From assembly GCA_009763385.1 (NCBI GenBank), contig CM019826.1, forward strand, positions 58,463,127 through 58,527,126: a DNA stretch of 64,000 bases, in the 5' to 3' direction. A model generated the notes under the pieces. The model had not been told where the DNA came from and ran no database searches. It was given only the letters and a program-made list of their open reading frames with translations. A program made the translations under genes and the position numbers. Positions 1-9,666 of this stretch are shown piece by piece (within the stretch, counting starts at the first letter, position 1; each line of letters opens with the position of its first letter). The DNA is from Coix lacryma-jobi var. lacryma-jobi. Taxonomy: Eukaryota; Streptophyta; Magnoliopsida; Poales; Poaceae.

Positions 1-165
1 CACTTTCTCCGTCGCCCGAGCCCTCCAGCCAGGCCTCGGGCGGGGCCCACATTCTCCGTATCGCCCGAGCCCTCCAAGCCAGGCCTCGGGCGGGCCCACA
101 TTCTCCGTCTCGCCAAAGCCCTCCAAGCCAGGCCTCAGACGGGTGCATTCTCTCCCGCCTCGCCC
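1..165. repeat. 49-bp tandem repeat, about three copies, cut by the window start
   Basis: The motif CGCCCGAG starts at 13 and 62, with a variant at 111, giving an exact 49-bp period. Units are GC-rich and share the CCTCCAAGCCAGGCCTCGGGC core. The array continues to the left of the window. It lies in the 3' non-coding part of Tat-1, where Tat/Grande elements usually carry tandem arrays. No coding role is visible. Confidence 0.8.
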
Positions 166-320
166 GACCAATGTGGCACCCTCGTCCAGCAGAATCTCGG
201 CATAGCAACCGTCACACCGTCTTGCAAACCGCAAAATCCAAACCATCGACCTTCGTAACACCCTCGAAATAGTGACTATAGACAAACGGGTCACTGTCCT
301 CTCCAAATCAACATGTTAAA

Positions 321-1130
321 AAGCAGTGCGCGAGCCTCGCTAAAAGAAAAAGGGGGCGTCGCTGTTTTTTCAAAACAAGCTCACACGAGCAAGTGCGCGA
401 GCCTCGCTAAAAGAAAAAGGGGGCGTCGCTGTTTTTTCAAAACAAGCTCACACGAGCAAGTGCGCGAGCCTCGCTAAAAGAAAAAGGGGGCGTCGCTGTT
501 TTTTCAAAACAAGCTCACACGAGCAAGTGCGCGAGCCTCGCTAAAAGAAAAAGGGGGCGTCGCTGTTTTTTCAAAACAAGCTCACACGAGCAAGTGCGCG
601 AGCCTCGCTAAAAGAAAAAGGGGGCGTCGCTGTTTTTTCAAAACAAGCTCAAACGAGCAAGTGCACGAGCAAGTGCGCGAGCCTCGCTAAAAGAAAAAGG
701 GGGCGTCGCTGTTTTTTCAAAACAAGCTCACACGAGCAAGTGCGCGAGCCTCGCTAAAAGAAAAAGGGGGCGTCGCTGTTTTTTTAAAACAAGCTCACAC
801 GAGCAAGTGCGCGAGCCTCGCTAAAAGAAAAAGGGGGCGTCGCTGTTTTTTCAAAACAAGCTCACGCGAGCAAGTGCGCGAGCCTCGCTAAAAGAAAAAG
901 GGGGCGTCGCTGTTTTTTCAAAACAAGCTCAAACGAGCAAGTGCACGAGCAAGTGCGCGAGCCTCGCTAAAAGAAAAAGGGGGCGTCGCTGTTTTTTCAA
1001 AACAAGCTTACACGAGCAAGTGCGCGAGCCTCGCTAAAAGAAAAAGGGGGCGTCGCTGTTTTTTCCAAACGAGCAAGTGCACGAGCAAGCGCGCGAGCCT
1101 CGCCAAAAATAAAGCAGGGCGTCGCTGTTA
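321..1130. repeat. 67-bp tandem array, about 12 units
   Basis: CGAGCCTCGC recurs at 331, 398, 465, 532, 599, 678, 745, 812, 879, 958, 1025 and about 1094. The spacing is 67 bp except for two 79-bp steps, where a 12-bp extension (GTGCACGAGCAA) is inserted, and a slightly longer last step. The two long steps are four units apart, which suggests a higher-order unit. Units are contiguous without variable spacers, so this is not CRISPR-like. Confidence 0.92.
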
Positions 1131-1273
1131 AAACAACATAAGAAACGTCAAAATAGCACAGCAAACATGGCACACAACCCATACGCTTTTCTCATACCGT
1201 TACAAAATAACGTTACAACAACGAACATATCCGAAAATAAAAAATCTTTACAAGGAACCACCGCTCCCCTCAA
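1131..1273. other. Short linker between the 67-bp array and the antisense gene
   Basis: This 140-bp stretch holds no recognisable repeat or coding region. It would form the 3' flank of the antisense gene that ends at 1274. Confidence 0.5.
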
Positions 1274-4200
1274 TCAACACCAAATCATCGAAACCTTCGG
1301 CCTCCACCTCAACCCCCCCTCCACTGGAACCAGGGGTCCCCACAACAAAGGAGCTGCAGGAACAATTGGCAGCTCCCCGGGTAAAACCCTCGCCCTATAC
1401 ATGTACCTATGCCTCGTCTCATTAACTTCCGAAGGTTCTTCCTTCGGGATCACAAGCGCCCCATCCGAACCAACTTCAAGCTCCCTTTGCCCGAACAAAT
1501 ATTCCAAAGCTGCGTTCTCGTCAATATCATCATCACCGCCAGCTTGCGAGGTCGAAGAAGATCCAAACAAATAACGATCGGCTTGGCGGTCTTTATAGTC
1601 TATTTCGCGCCAAAATCGACTCGACCTACTATTTTTTAAATCATACCTCTGCACCTTCGACCACCAAAAACGTTCAAAGGAAAGCGAAGGATATTTAAAC
1701 CTAGCGCGAGCCCACGATTCACCAGTTATAAAAACATCTTGGTAGTTCAACATCAGCGGAGTCACGTCGAATACGTCTAGCACGGTTCCGTCAGGAACCT
1801 GCATGTTGCACAAAAATACGAGATGTCTCAGCCTCGTCAAGTCTTTACAAACAACCACAGTATCTACAAAAAGGCCTCCCTCGCCCCAACAAACCCAGGC
1901 ATCACACCTGCCCAGCTTCCCCTCGGTTGATATCCAAACCCTCGCCAGCGGCGACAGTCGAGGTCCCAGCTGACGCCTCCTCCGCCGTGGATTCCTCCGC
2001 AGCAGCCTCGGCATTTGTCGTAGTCTCCTCTTCCATCGCCGTCGCCCGCGCAGCATCTCCTTCAACGATCGGCACGCCCCCGGTCAACGCCTCGATCTCG
2101 GCGAGCGTAACCCCCGCACAGCTTGGCTCGGGGGCGGCTTCGGAGTCACCCCTCGCTGCAACTTCCGTAGGCGGCGAGGGCATTGCATCTCGTCGAGCCT
2201 ATAAGCAAAACAAACGACAAACCTCGCCAAAATCAACAAACAACCCCTCTAAAACAAAAGCAACAAAAATCAAAAAACTTAAAAAAAATGCGAACCTGGC
2301 GCGTAGCCTCGGCAGCTTCTTCGAAGGCGAGAGCTCGGCCACCTCCGGAGATCCAAAACTTGCGAAGCAAACGCATCACACAGTTCTGAACTTCTGCGTC
2401 ATCAACCTTCATCTGGCGAACCTCTTCAACCGACGGAAAGACATGGCTCGGCCTTTTGACCTTGCGAAGATGATCACAATCCGCCAGTCGAAGCGTGCTC
2501 GCCATTGCCAAGGCCCCGGCGTAGCCACCAAAATCGGCTGCGTTGGAAACTAGCGAGCTAAACACATCAAGCTCGTTGCCCAGCCAGCCCTCGAAGGCCT
2601 CTGCATCAGCTGCAGGCAATGGCTCTCCGGCTGAGCCCCCAGCCTCGGTCAGACAACAATCAAGTTTACGTTTGACGTTCTCCATGCTCGTTCGCCAAGA
2701 TTTCTTCAAATCAACTAGCCGACCCTCGGCCTCAGCCAAAGCCTTGTCTTTCTCCTTTCCCGCGGCAATCAGATCAGCATTACGCTTCGCCAGCTCAACC
2801 GCCTCCTCTCGAGCCTTCGCGGCCTTCTCCGAAGCAATCCTCATTTCATTTTCTTTGTTCTCTAGGCTCCGCGCCAGTTTGCTATTCTCTTTCTCAAGTT
2901 CAGTAATATGGTTTCTCATAAACTCCATGTCGGAGCTAACCTTCCGCCTCGCTGAGCGGTTCAAGAGCATCAGCTCCGCCAACTTGACGTCAACGTCATC
3001 AAAGGTGTCGCCAACCGCTTGATCTGCAAGAAGAACCTCCGCCTCCGGCACACAAATGCGGCCGAAGATACGGCCTAGGAAACGCCTTTCCTCCGGGCTA
3101 CACTGCAAGTGGCAATCCCGAAGGTCCGGACTGGTGAACAGTGCAGTCGCCGGATCAGAAATCCCAAGCTTCTTAGCATATTCCGGGAGGCTCGACCGGC
3201 TAGCCTCGCCAAACGGCCTTTTTCCTCGGGATCGCGCAGAGTCAAGTTCCCCATCGAACTCAAACCCCTCCACCCAAAGGTGCGAGCCCGCGAAGCCGGG
3301 AACTGCACCTCGTCGAGGGCTACCTGGCTCAATATCTTGTGCAATCTCAACTGCGCCCTGGGTAACCATCGCACCAACACTCGGCGAGGCTCCGCCTCCA
3401 ATAGACACCTCCTCATTCGTGTCATGCCCTTCAATAGAACCCTCGCTGCCTTCATCAGACGAACCCTCGTCCGTCTCCCCCTCCTTTGCGTCCTTCTCCT
3501 CCACCTCATCATCATCAGATTCATCCTCGTCGCCCGAAGTCTGGACTAAAGCACCGATCCCTCCAACGCGAGGCACGCGTCCCCCGACTGCACCGGCACC
3601 CCGGCCGCTCGGAGCTACGGCCAAGGAAGAAGTGCCTGCAGCAACAGAGCCAGCAGCGACCTTCATCGCAAGCACCTTCGCTCGGCCACCAGCTCCGCCA
3701 TGGCCTCGACCACGGCCTCTCTTCGGCCGAGAGACGATCTCTTTTCCTCCCGAAGCCTTACGCTTCCTCTTCTTCGGCGCGTCGTCGCTCGAAGGAGCGG
3801 GCCAGTCGGCGTACCGAATACCAAGAATGTCAAACATTCTGTTCACTCGACCTTCGCCGCCCACCAAGCTATGGATAGCCTTCACTTCCAGTGGGGAAAG
3901 CTTCCCCACGAGCTCGTCCGTCCACTGCTGAACTCGTTTGAAAACAGCTTCGTTCCCGTCCTCGCGCCTCGGAAATTTCTTAAGAGTTTTTTCCCAAACC
4001 TTCTCCAGATCCAAACTAGGTTTCTTCAAGCCCCTACCTTCGTACCTTGGGTCATTCTCCACAGTGAACCAAGTCCGCCTCCGGCCAAGAGGCCAAATCT
4101 TGGCACAACAATATTCCTCCACTAAATCACGCGCACACTGAGAACGCGCAACGACCCTCAGGCAATCAACAGCAGCATGGGCCTCAATGCTCATCTTAGC

Positions 4201-4809
4201 TTCGGCGCCTACATCTCCAAGCACTGGAAGCTCGCCGCAAAGCTCGGAGCTGTCACTGAGTTTGTAATAGAACCAGAACTCCTGCCACCCGCTGCTCCAC
4301 TGGTTCTTCTGCGCTTGCACCGGCAGCTCCGCGCCGGCGCGATGGCAAAAAGTGTACACCGCGAATTGTCCAAGGCTGGTCTTGCCCTCGCTGTCCGTAA
4401 TCTTGCGAGGCTGCATATGAACGCGATGAGTGCGAACAAAACCCTCGACATGAGGGGCAACCCCCTGAGACCTGCAGGCCCAGACGTAGACCGACATCTT
4501 TGTGAAGCAAGAAGGCGTAAGCTGATGAAACCGCAGGTTGAACCTCCGCAGGACCGAAGTCACGAAGGCGTCAGCTGGGAAACGAAGGCCAGCCGAAAAG
4601 AACTCTTCAAACACCACAACTTCATCTGCGTCCGGCTTCGGCACGGTCTCCCCACTGCTGGCCCTCGCCTTGCCTTCCTCAACCCAGCCCCACCGCACAT
4701 AAGATGCAATCTCACTTGCGCAAACCCGGCTAAGACCAAACTCGAAGGTAATCCCCTCATCCGCGGCTGTGGGAGAAACAGCGCGAGCAGTTTGCTTCAA
4801 CCTAGCCAT
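1274..4809 (-). CDS. Antisense accessory gene of Tat-1, three exons, PF04195-like, with a histone-H3-tail-like N-terminus
   Basis: Inferred exons on the minus strand are 4809..2296, 2198..1908 and 1798..1274. Introns of 97 and 109 nt have GT..AG ends (CAG|GT donors, TATAG and TGCAG acceptors), all in phase 0, giving about 1109 aa without a stop. Start: the longer open frame begins at a TTG; ATG 4809 is the first AUG downstream of a TATA box at 4957-4964 and has G at -3 and +4. Domains: residues 2-9 ARLKQTAR (H3 tail is ARTKQTAR); about 60-270 resembles the putative gypsy-type transposon domain PF04195, with HQLTP at 95-99; PKKRKRK at 345-351 (NLS-like); RPKRGRGRG at 361-369 (AT-hook-like); an acidic run near 425-470; a coiled coil near 615-715; an acidic C-terminal exon. 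It is homologous along its length to the antisense gene of Tat-2. Biochemical function is unknown; nuclear, chromatin-related action is inferred. Splice sites are by inspection only. Confidence 0.72.
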
Positions 4810-4956
4810 CTCTTCAGCTGCTAACGCTACCGAACAACGAACGCCTGTCTCAACCCTCGCAAACAAGCTAAAACAAACCTTCGCTACAAGCAAATTGCAA
4901 CAGCAGGATGGCTATAGCAGCAGAAGGCACAATCAAAACTCCCCACTCACTCTTTC

Positions 4957-4964
4957 TATTTATA
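4957..4964 (-). promoter_or_regulatory. TATA box candidate for the antisense gene
   Basis: The minus strand reads TATAAATA, 148 nt upstream of ATG 4809. I find no AUG in the roughly 120 nt between the expected start site and 4809, which supports that start. It is outside the LTR, so the antisense gene seems to have its own promoter. Confidence 0.55.
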
Positions 4965-5170
4965 GGCCGGGAGACGAGCCCCTCACCCGACGAAGTCGGC
5001 ACGACAACCAAAAAACGCGGCGCAAAAAACGAAACAGGCTTCAATAGTATAAAACAACACCACAACGGCCCAGCCCAAAGCAGCCGCGGGCGTCGCTGCC
5101 GAGGGCCCCGTTTTTGTCCCCATTAAAAGGCGCTGCTTGGGCCTAAACACGGTCTTTTAGATCCAAGACA

Positions 5171-5182
5171 ACGAGGGGCTAC
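5171..5182 (+). other. Polypurine tract of Tat-1
   Basis: ACGAGGGGCTAC immediately precedes the LTR start TGTTGGGG. The Tat-2 equivalent at 22314-22325 also ends in AGGGGCTA plus one base before TGTTGGGG. It primes plus-strand DNA synthesis. Confidence 0.7.
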
Positions 5183-5857
5183 TGTTGGGGGAAAGGACCC
5201 TCGGCAGAAGCGCCGCTCGAACTGGTGCTCGAAATTAGCCCGGATGCGGGGTCAACCCTCGTCGCTTTGTTGTACTTCCGTGCAGGTCTAAGGCGACGGT
5301 CGCACTGCAAGAAACCTTCGCTGACTCACGACACCACCTTCGCTTGGAGCGAAGGTCCAGGTAAGCGGCAAGTGTGCGTTGCCCCAGAGGCAAGCGAAGC
5401 CGAAGGTCCGGCGAGCACGGCCGAAGGTTAAACCTTCGTTTTTCTCCCCCGTAGGCAAGTAAAGCCGGAGGTCCGGCAGATGGCGGAGGGGCGCGGGCCC
5501 AAGGGCGAGCGCGGCCGAAGGTCAAGACCGCCGCACCTCTCCCCGAAGGTGAACAAGGGCCAGGTGGCGGCGCGCTGGAGTGTGACCGATTAGGGTTTCC
5601 GCTTCAGCTGTGTATTTACGCTGTTGCCCTTCCTCCCTGCGCGGAGGCGAGGAATCTTTCCTGTACCCTTTTGTAATTTGGCCCGTGCCCCTTGGCATTC
5701 CCTATAAATACCAAGGGGATGAACAGTGTAAGGGACGACCTCTTGGGAATTTGAGCACCTTCCACCTCCGTCTTACCTTCGCTACTGCATCCGACATTTG
5801 GCCGCCTTCGCTCTTTCCCCTGCACAAGTGCGGAGGTGGGGCAAGTGCGTCCCAACA
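5183..5857 (+). repeat. 3' LTR of Tat-1 (675 bp)
   Basis: Begins TGTTGGGG after the purine tract and ends CCCAACA. It contains a TATA box (TATAAATA, 5703-5710). No second copy is in the window, so its age cannot be read here. The sequence differs from the Tat-2 LTR, so Tat-1 is a separate family. Confidence 0.82.
5703..5710 (+). promoter_or_regulatory. TATA box in the Tat-1 LTR
   Basis: TATAAATA lies 155 bp before the LTR end, where a U3 core promoter is expected. Confidence 0.6.
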
Positions 5858-6620
5858 GACTCTAACAAGAAGTTGGCTAAGGAGTGTTCCATGAGCAATG
5901 ACTCAATTGCTAGTCTAAAGAATGAAGTTAGCTTGGTTCAAGAAAGCCTCACAAGCTTTCAAGATAAATATCAAACTCTTGAACTAAGCTACAACACTCT
6001 TTGGAGTAGCACTTCTTCAACCACTCCTAAGGACTCCGATTGTTCTAATGCCTCAACTAGTAATGGTTGCAAAAGATGCTATAAAGTTGATATAAATGCT
6101 TGTGCAACTAACCTTGTTGAGCTACAGAAGAAAGACAAGGAGGTACAAAGGTTGAACATGATCTTGAGGAATGGTTGCAAGTGTAAGGTGCAACAACCAA
6201 AAGACATCCTCAAGACCGCAAGGCACCCATCCATCAAGGATGGGATTGTCTATAATAGGTATGGTGGTAAGGCCAATGGAAGGAAGATGGTCAACGGGGT
6301 ACCCTTTGTTAACTTTAACAAAGGGGTTCCTCTCTTTGACTTCATGAACAAGGCAAACAAGGTTGCCAATCCAAAGGCTACACTTGCCAATGACAAGGTC
6401 AACAAGGAGAAGCAATTGGAGGTACCCAAGCAACAAAAGCCTATATCATGAAGCTATACTTGTGATTATTCGTGTTGTTGAGGAGAGAACGACAAGATTG
6501 TCGTTAAGTATGTTGGTGCACTCAAGAAAAGAGAGATTATGAGAAATGTTTGGGTGCCCAAAGTTTATGTGACTAACCCTCTAGGACCCAATCTCACATG
6601 GGTACCTAAATCAAGAACAT
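5858..6620 (+). pseudogene. Copia-A gag, C-terminal part
   Basis: The reading frame enters from the left behind the Tat-1 insertion and runs to a TGA at 6449-6451. A second TGA follows in the same frame at 6479-6481, and the frame stays open to 6620. Both stops lie where related copia proteins appear to have Trp, so TGG-to-TGA changes are likely. Visible blocks include SNDSIASLKNEVSLVQESL (coiled-coil-like), KMVNGVPFVNFNKG and WVPKVYVTNPLGPNLTWVPK. This is the capsid/nucleocapsid and linker region before the protease. Confidence 0.75.
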
Positions 6621-7640
6621 AAACTTGTTTTGTAGGAATATGCCTCTGGTGGATCAAGTTGGGTGTTGGATAGTGGATGCACCAATCATATGACCGGGGC
6701 AAAAGAAATGTTCACTTCTTTTCAACCAAGCCATGATGCATGCAACAACATTGTGTTTGGTGACAATGGAAAAGGAGAGGTACTTGGTTTGGGTAAAATT
6801 GCTATCTCAACTGACAATTCTATCTCAAATGTATTACTTGTACATTCGTTGAGTTACAATTTGTTGTCCATTTCTCAATTGTGTGAAATGGGTTACGATT
6901 GTCTCTTTACGGATAAGGGTGTAACCGTCTCTAGAAGAAGGGGTTCCTCTATTGCATTTAAATGTGTGTTGAAGGGAAAGCTTTATCTAGTAGACTTCTC
7001 AACTAATAAAGTAGAACCTACGACATGCCTAATGGAAAAATCTAGCATGGGTTGGCTTTGGCATCACCGACTAGCTCATGTTGGGATGAGGAACTTGGCC
7101 AACTTCAAAGGGAAGGGCACATCCTTGGACTAACCAATGTTTCTTTTGAGAAAGATAGGATTTGCAGCGCATGCCAAGCAGGAAAGCAAGTTGGAGCAAA
7201 GCATACAATGAAGAACATTGTGTCAACCACAAGACCGTTGGAGCTACTTCATATGGACCTCATCGGACCCGTTTCTTACCAAAGCATCGGTGGTAACAAA
7301 TATGGTTTTGTTATTGTTGATGACTTTTGTCGCTTCACTTGGGTGTTCTTTTTAGCAGATAAAAGCGAGACCCAAGGCATCTTCAAGAAGTTTGCAAGAA
7401 GGGCTCAAAATGAGTTTGAGCTTAAGATCAAGAAAGTGAGAAGCGACAACGGGACTGAGTTCAAGAACACAAACATAGAAGAGTATCTTGATGATGAAGG
7501 AATCAAGCATGAGTTCTCCATTCCATATACCCCACAACAAAATGGGGTTGTGGAAAGGAAGAATAGAGCTCTTGCTGAAGGCGCAATATCTATGTTTGAT
7601 GAATACAAGATGTCTCATGGTTTTTGGGCAGAGGCGATGA
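6621..7640 (+). pseudogene. Copia-A pol, protease and integrase part
   Basis: The protease motif WVLDSGCTNHMTG (catalytic DSG) begins near 6661. The GAG-pre-integrase part LWHHRLAHVGM is near 7057. A frameshift near 7095-7115 moves the frame. The integrase core follows: LLHMDLIGPV (first Asp), VRSDNGTEFKN (second Asp) and QQNGVVERKNR (Glu). The CDS is cut at 7640-7644 by chromo-1 and continues at 32061. The element cannot be autonomous because of the frameshift and insertion. Confidence 0.88.
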
Positions 7641-7644
7641 ACAC
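7640..7644. other. Target site duplication AACAC of chromo-1 (left copy)
   Basis: AACAC at 7640-7644 is repeated at 32061-32065, directly outside the TGTCACACC and GTGTTACA ends. The copia-A integrase frame resumes across it. This fixes the limits of chromo-1. Confidence 0.92.
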
Positions 7645-8669
7645 TGTCACACCCGGGTTTTCGAAGAATACCAAGCGCCAACTATATGTGTGCCCAGGAA
7701 GTCCACAAGACACATATAGCAACAAATATGGAATTTCCCAAAGACAATGCTTTATTACATATCGAAACATAGATACAACAAGAGTTACATCTATTACAAA
7801 GCAGAGCGGAAACTAAACTGTAACTACTCTTCGGGACTCCAAACTCCACAGGGACGGTTGACTGGGGGAAACACTCGCCGAGAACTCTTGGAACTTGTTC
7901 TGTAACTCCTCACTTGATTCCATCATCTGGTACCCATCCGGGATTTTCATTGATTGTATGTAAAGCAAGTGTGAGTGCAGCATACTCAACTGGTATAACA
8001 TGAGGGGATGCAAGGCTCAAAAGGCTAGACACGGCTGAACTGCGGTAAGGATTTTTAGTTGGTCATATTTTATTTATTAAACCTATGTCACTAGGTTATG
8101 CTTAAGCTCCCATGGTGAAAGTATAATTAATTATCATCAAGATTATCATCACCCAAACCATCCATAGAACTATCCCAAAAAGGATCCAGGCCACTCATGA
8201 CCGAGAGCTCGGCTGATAAATCAGTTTATAACTCTACAGAGGTGTACATCTTTACCCACAAGTCGTGATTCCCATTTGCCCGAGGTAGCTAGCCTCATAA
8301 CACTTCCAAGGTGAGCAGGTAGGGTTTCACTACGAGATCGTTCACAGGTCCCACTAATAAGTAGCAACCCACTATAGGTTTCCCCATCAAGAAGTAAGAT
8401 CCCCTTTACAAGAGGTGTACAAGAAACCACAATAAACCCCATTGGTAGACCGAGATCAAACAAATCGGAGCACCATTTGCGCCTTTCGGTAAGCTGCCAC
8501 AAACTAGTAGAAGTTTGATACTTAGCCAAGCCAGAGCCATATGGCTTGTGGTTGTACTGTATATCCTGGGTTGTCGCTTTAAGTTTGAGTCCATATGGAG
8601 GGCAGACTAGAGCACCCAAAAAGGCCCAATGCTCTAGCTCCCTGATATCCATGTTGCTAAAAAGCATAT
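7645..8669 (-). repeat. Chromo-1 3' LTR, first piece
   Basis: Aligns base by base with 28938-29962, with scattered substitutions. It is cut at 8669 by Tat-2 and continues at 23294. Short open frames inside it are not conserved with known proteins and are not annotated. Confidence 0.92.
8665..8669. other. Target site duplication CATAT of Tat-2 (left copy)
   Basis: CATAT at 8665-8669 and 23289-23293 flanks Tat-2. The intact LTR copy at 29957-29961 has a single CATAT, so it serves as an empty-site control inside the same window. Confidence 0.95.
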
Positions 8670-8774
8670 TGTTGGGGCAGCACCCAGACCGCAGGCGCCT
8701 CCGGCCCGCATTTACCGAAAGATAACGGAGATTTCGCGCGAAAGGAAGCATTCGCGCGAAAGCACGTTTTGGTT

Positions 8775-9225
8775 TCGGTCCGCAAGACCGGAATAGGACG
8801 GAGCTTTCGTGCGAAAGGAAGCATTCGCGCGGAAGCACGCGATTCGGCTTGCAGATCAAGGGAAGGCGGAGCTTTCGCGCGAAAGGAAGCATTCGCGCGG
8901 AAGCACGCATTCGCCTTCGGTCCGCAGGACCGAAGTAGTACGGAGCTTTCGTGCGAAAGGAAGCATTCGCGCGGAAGCAGGCGTCTCGGCTTGCAGATCA
9001 AGGGAAGGCGGAGCTTTCGCGCGAAAGGAAGCATTCGCGCGGAAGCACGCATTCGCCTTCGGTCCGCAGGACCGAAGTAGGACGGAGCTTTCGTGCGAAA
9101 GGAAGCATTCGCGCGGAAGCAGGCGTCTCGGCTTGCAGATCAAGGGAAGGCGGAGCTTTCGCGCGAAAGGAAGCATTCGCGCGGAAGCACGCATTCGCCT
9201 TCGGTCCGCAGGACCCGAGTGGGAC
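8775..9225. repeat. 142-bp tandem repeats with CTTTCGCGCGAAAG palindromes in U3
   Basis: GGCTTGCAG recurs at 8846, 8988 and 9130, exactly 142 bp apart. Each unit carries the perfect 14-bp palindrome CTTTCGCGCGAAAG (8872, 9014, 9156) and a near-palindrome CTTTCGTGCGAAAG. The array repeats in the 3' LTR (about 22431-22881). Its place upstream of the TATA box suggests clustered regulatory sites. Confidence 0.9.
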
Positions 9226-9482
9226 GGAGCTTTCGTCATTCATGACTTTGGTTTTTCATAGGTTTTCGCAGGTCGACGGAAGCCTGAGTCAAAGGGAGCG
9301 GGCCCACCGGTCAGGAAAAGGAGCCGGGGGACGCTGGGCCCGTCGGAGGGCGAAGTTACGATGATGCCCTTCGCGCCGTAAAAGGCGGCGTATGACCATG
9401 GAGTAGTTGTGTAGGGCATCATTGTACTTGCAACAGAGTGGTTGGAAGGGCATTCATGTACTTTCAAATTGATCTGGATTAA

Positions 9483-9490
9483 TATAAAAA
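9483..9490 (+). promoter_or_regulatory. TATA box in the Tat-2 5' LTR
   Basis: TATAAAAA lies about 150 bp before the LTR end, downstream of the palindrome array, in the expected U3 position. Confidence 0.65.
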
Positions 9491-9633
9491 GCTCCGCAGC
9501 CTCCCAAGGGAGGGGGGGAGAACACTGTTCACTTCTACTACTTTCCCGTTCTACCGTTCGTTTTCCGCTTTCGCTTTGGGCTTTCGTTCGTGCGACAACC
9601 CGCTGTTTCAAGGACCCTGTTCTGAAACAACAT

Positions 9634-9648
9634 TGGCGCCCACCGTGG
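9634..9648 (+). other. Primer binding site of Tat-2
   Basis: TGGCGCCCACCGTGG begins two bases after the LTR end and has the TGG start complementary to a tRNA CCA tail. I do not assign the tRNA. Confidence 0.8.
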
Positions 9649-9666
9649 TTGTCGCCCGAGCTTACC

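Larger units (their letters stand above)
1..5857 (+). mobile_element. Tat-1: right part of a Tat-lineage Ty3/gypsy LTR retrotransposon
   Basis: Only the 3' part of the element is in the window: tandem arrays, an antisense accessory gene, a purine tract and the 3' LTR. The LTR starts TGTTGGGG at 5183 and ends CCAACA at 5857. The flank then resumes as the open gag frame of copia-A, so Tat-1 inserted into that copia; the probable target duplication copy is GACTC at 5858-5862. The order array, antisense ORF, PPT, LTR is the same as in Tat-2 at 8670-23288 and matches the Grande type of Tat element. Gag, pol and the 5' LTR lie beyond the left edge. Confidence 0.85.
5858..7644 (+). mobile_element. 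Copia-A, left visible segment (SIRE-type Ty1/copia)
   Basis: Holds the C-terminal part of gag, protease, GAG-pre-integrase and most of the integrase core. It is interrupted on the left by Tat-1 and on the right by chromo-1, and resumes at 32061. The phrase WVPK...TNPLGPN...WVPK and the later RT block TKWVFHNKQDEHGVVTKNKA are typical of the SIRE/Maximus lineage. LTRs are outside the window. This is the oldest layer seen here and is broken by stops and frameshifts. Confidence 0.85.
8670..9632 (+). repeat. Tat-2 5' LTR (963 bp)
   Basis: Starts TGTTGGGG and ends AACAACA. It holds a three-copy 142-bp tandem repeat with perfect palindromes, and a TATA box at 9483-9490. It is the same length as the 3' LTR. 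Confidence 0.95.

Noticed and set aside
3056..3931. Long plus-strand open frames over the Tat-1 antisense gene
   Set aside because: They are shadows of the acidic/basic-rich minus-strand gene. The minus frame has domains, consistent splice sites and homology to Tat-2; the plus frames have none.
4810..4893. A longer start for the Tat-1 antisense protein at 4893
   Set aside because: The codon at 4893 is TTG, and no ATG lies between it and 4809. The ATG at 4809 has a good context.
7645..8669. Solo LTR next to Tat-2
   Set aside because: The rest of this LTR resumes after Tat-2 at 23294 and its partner is at 28938-32060, so the element is complete though interrupted.
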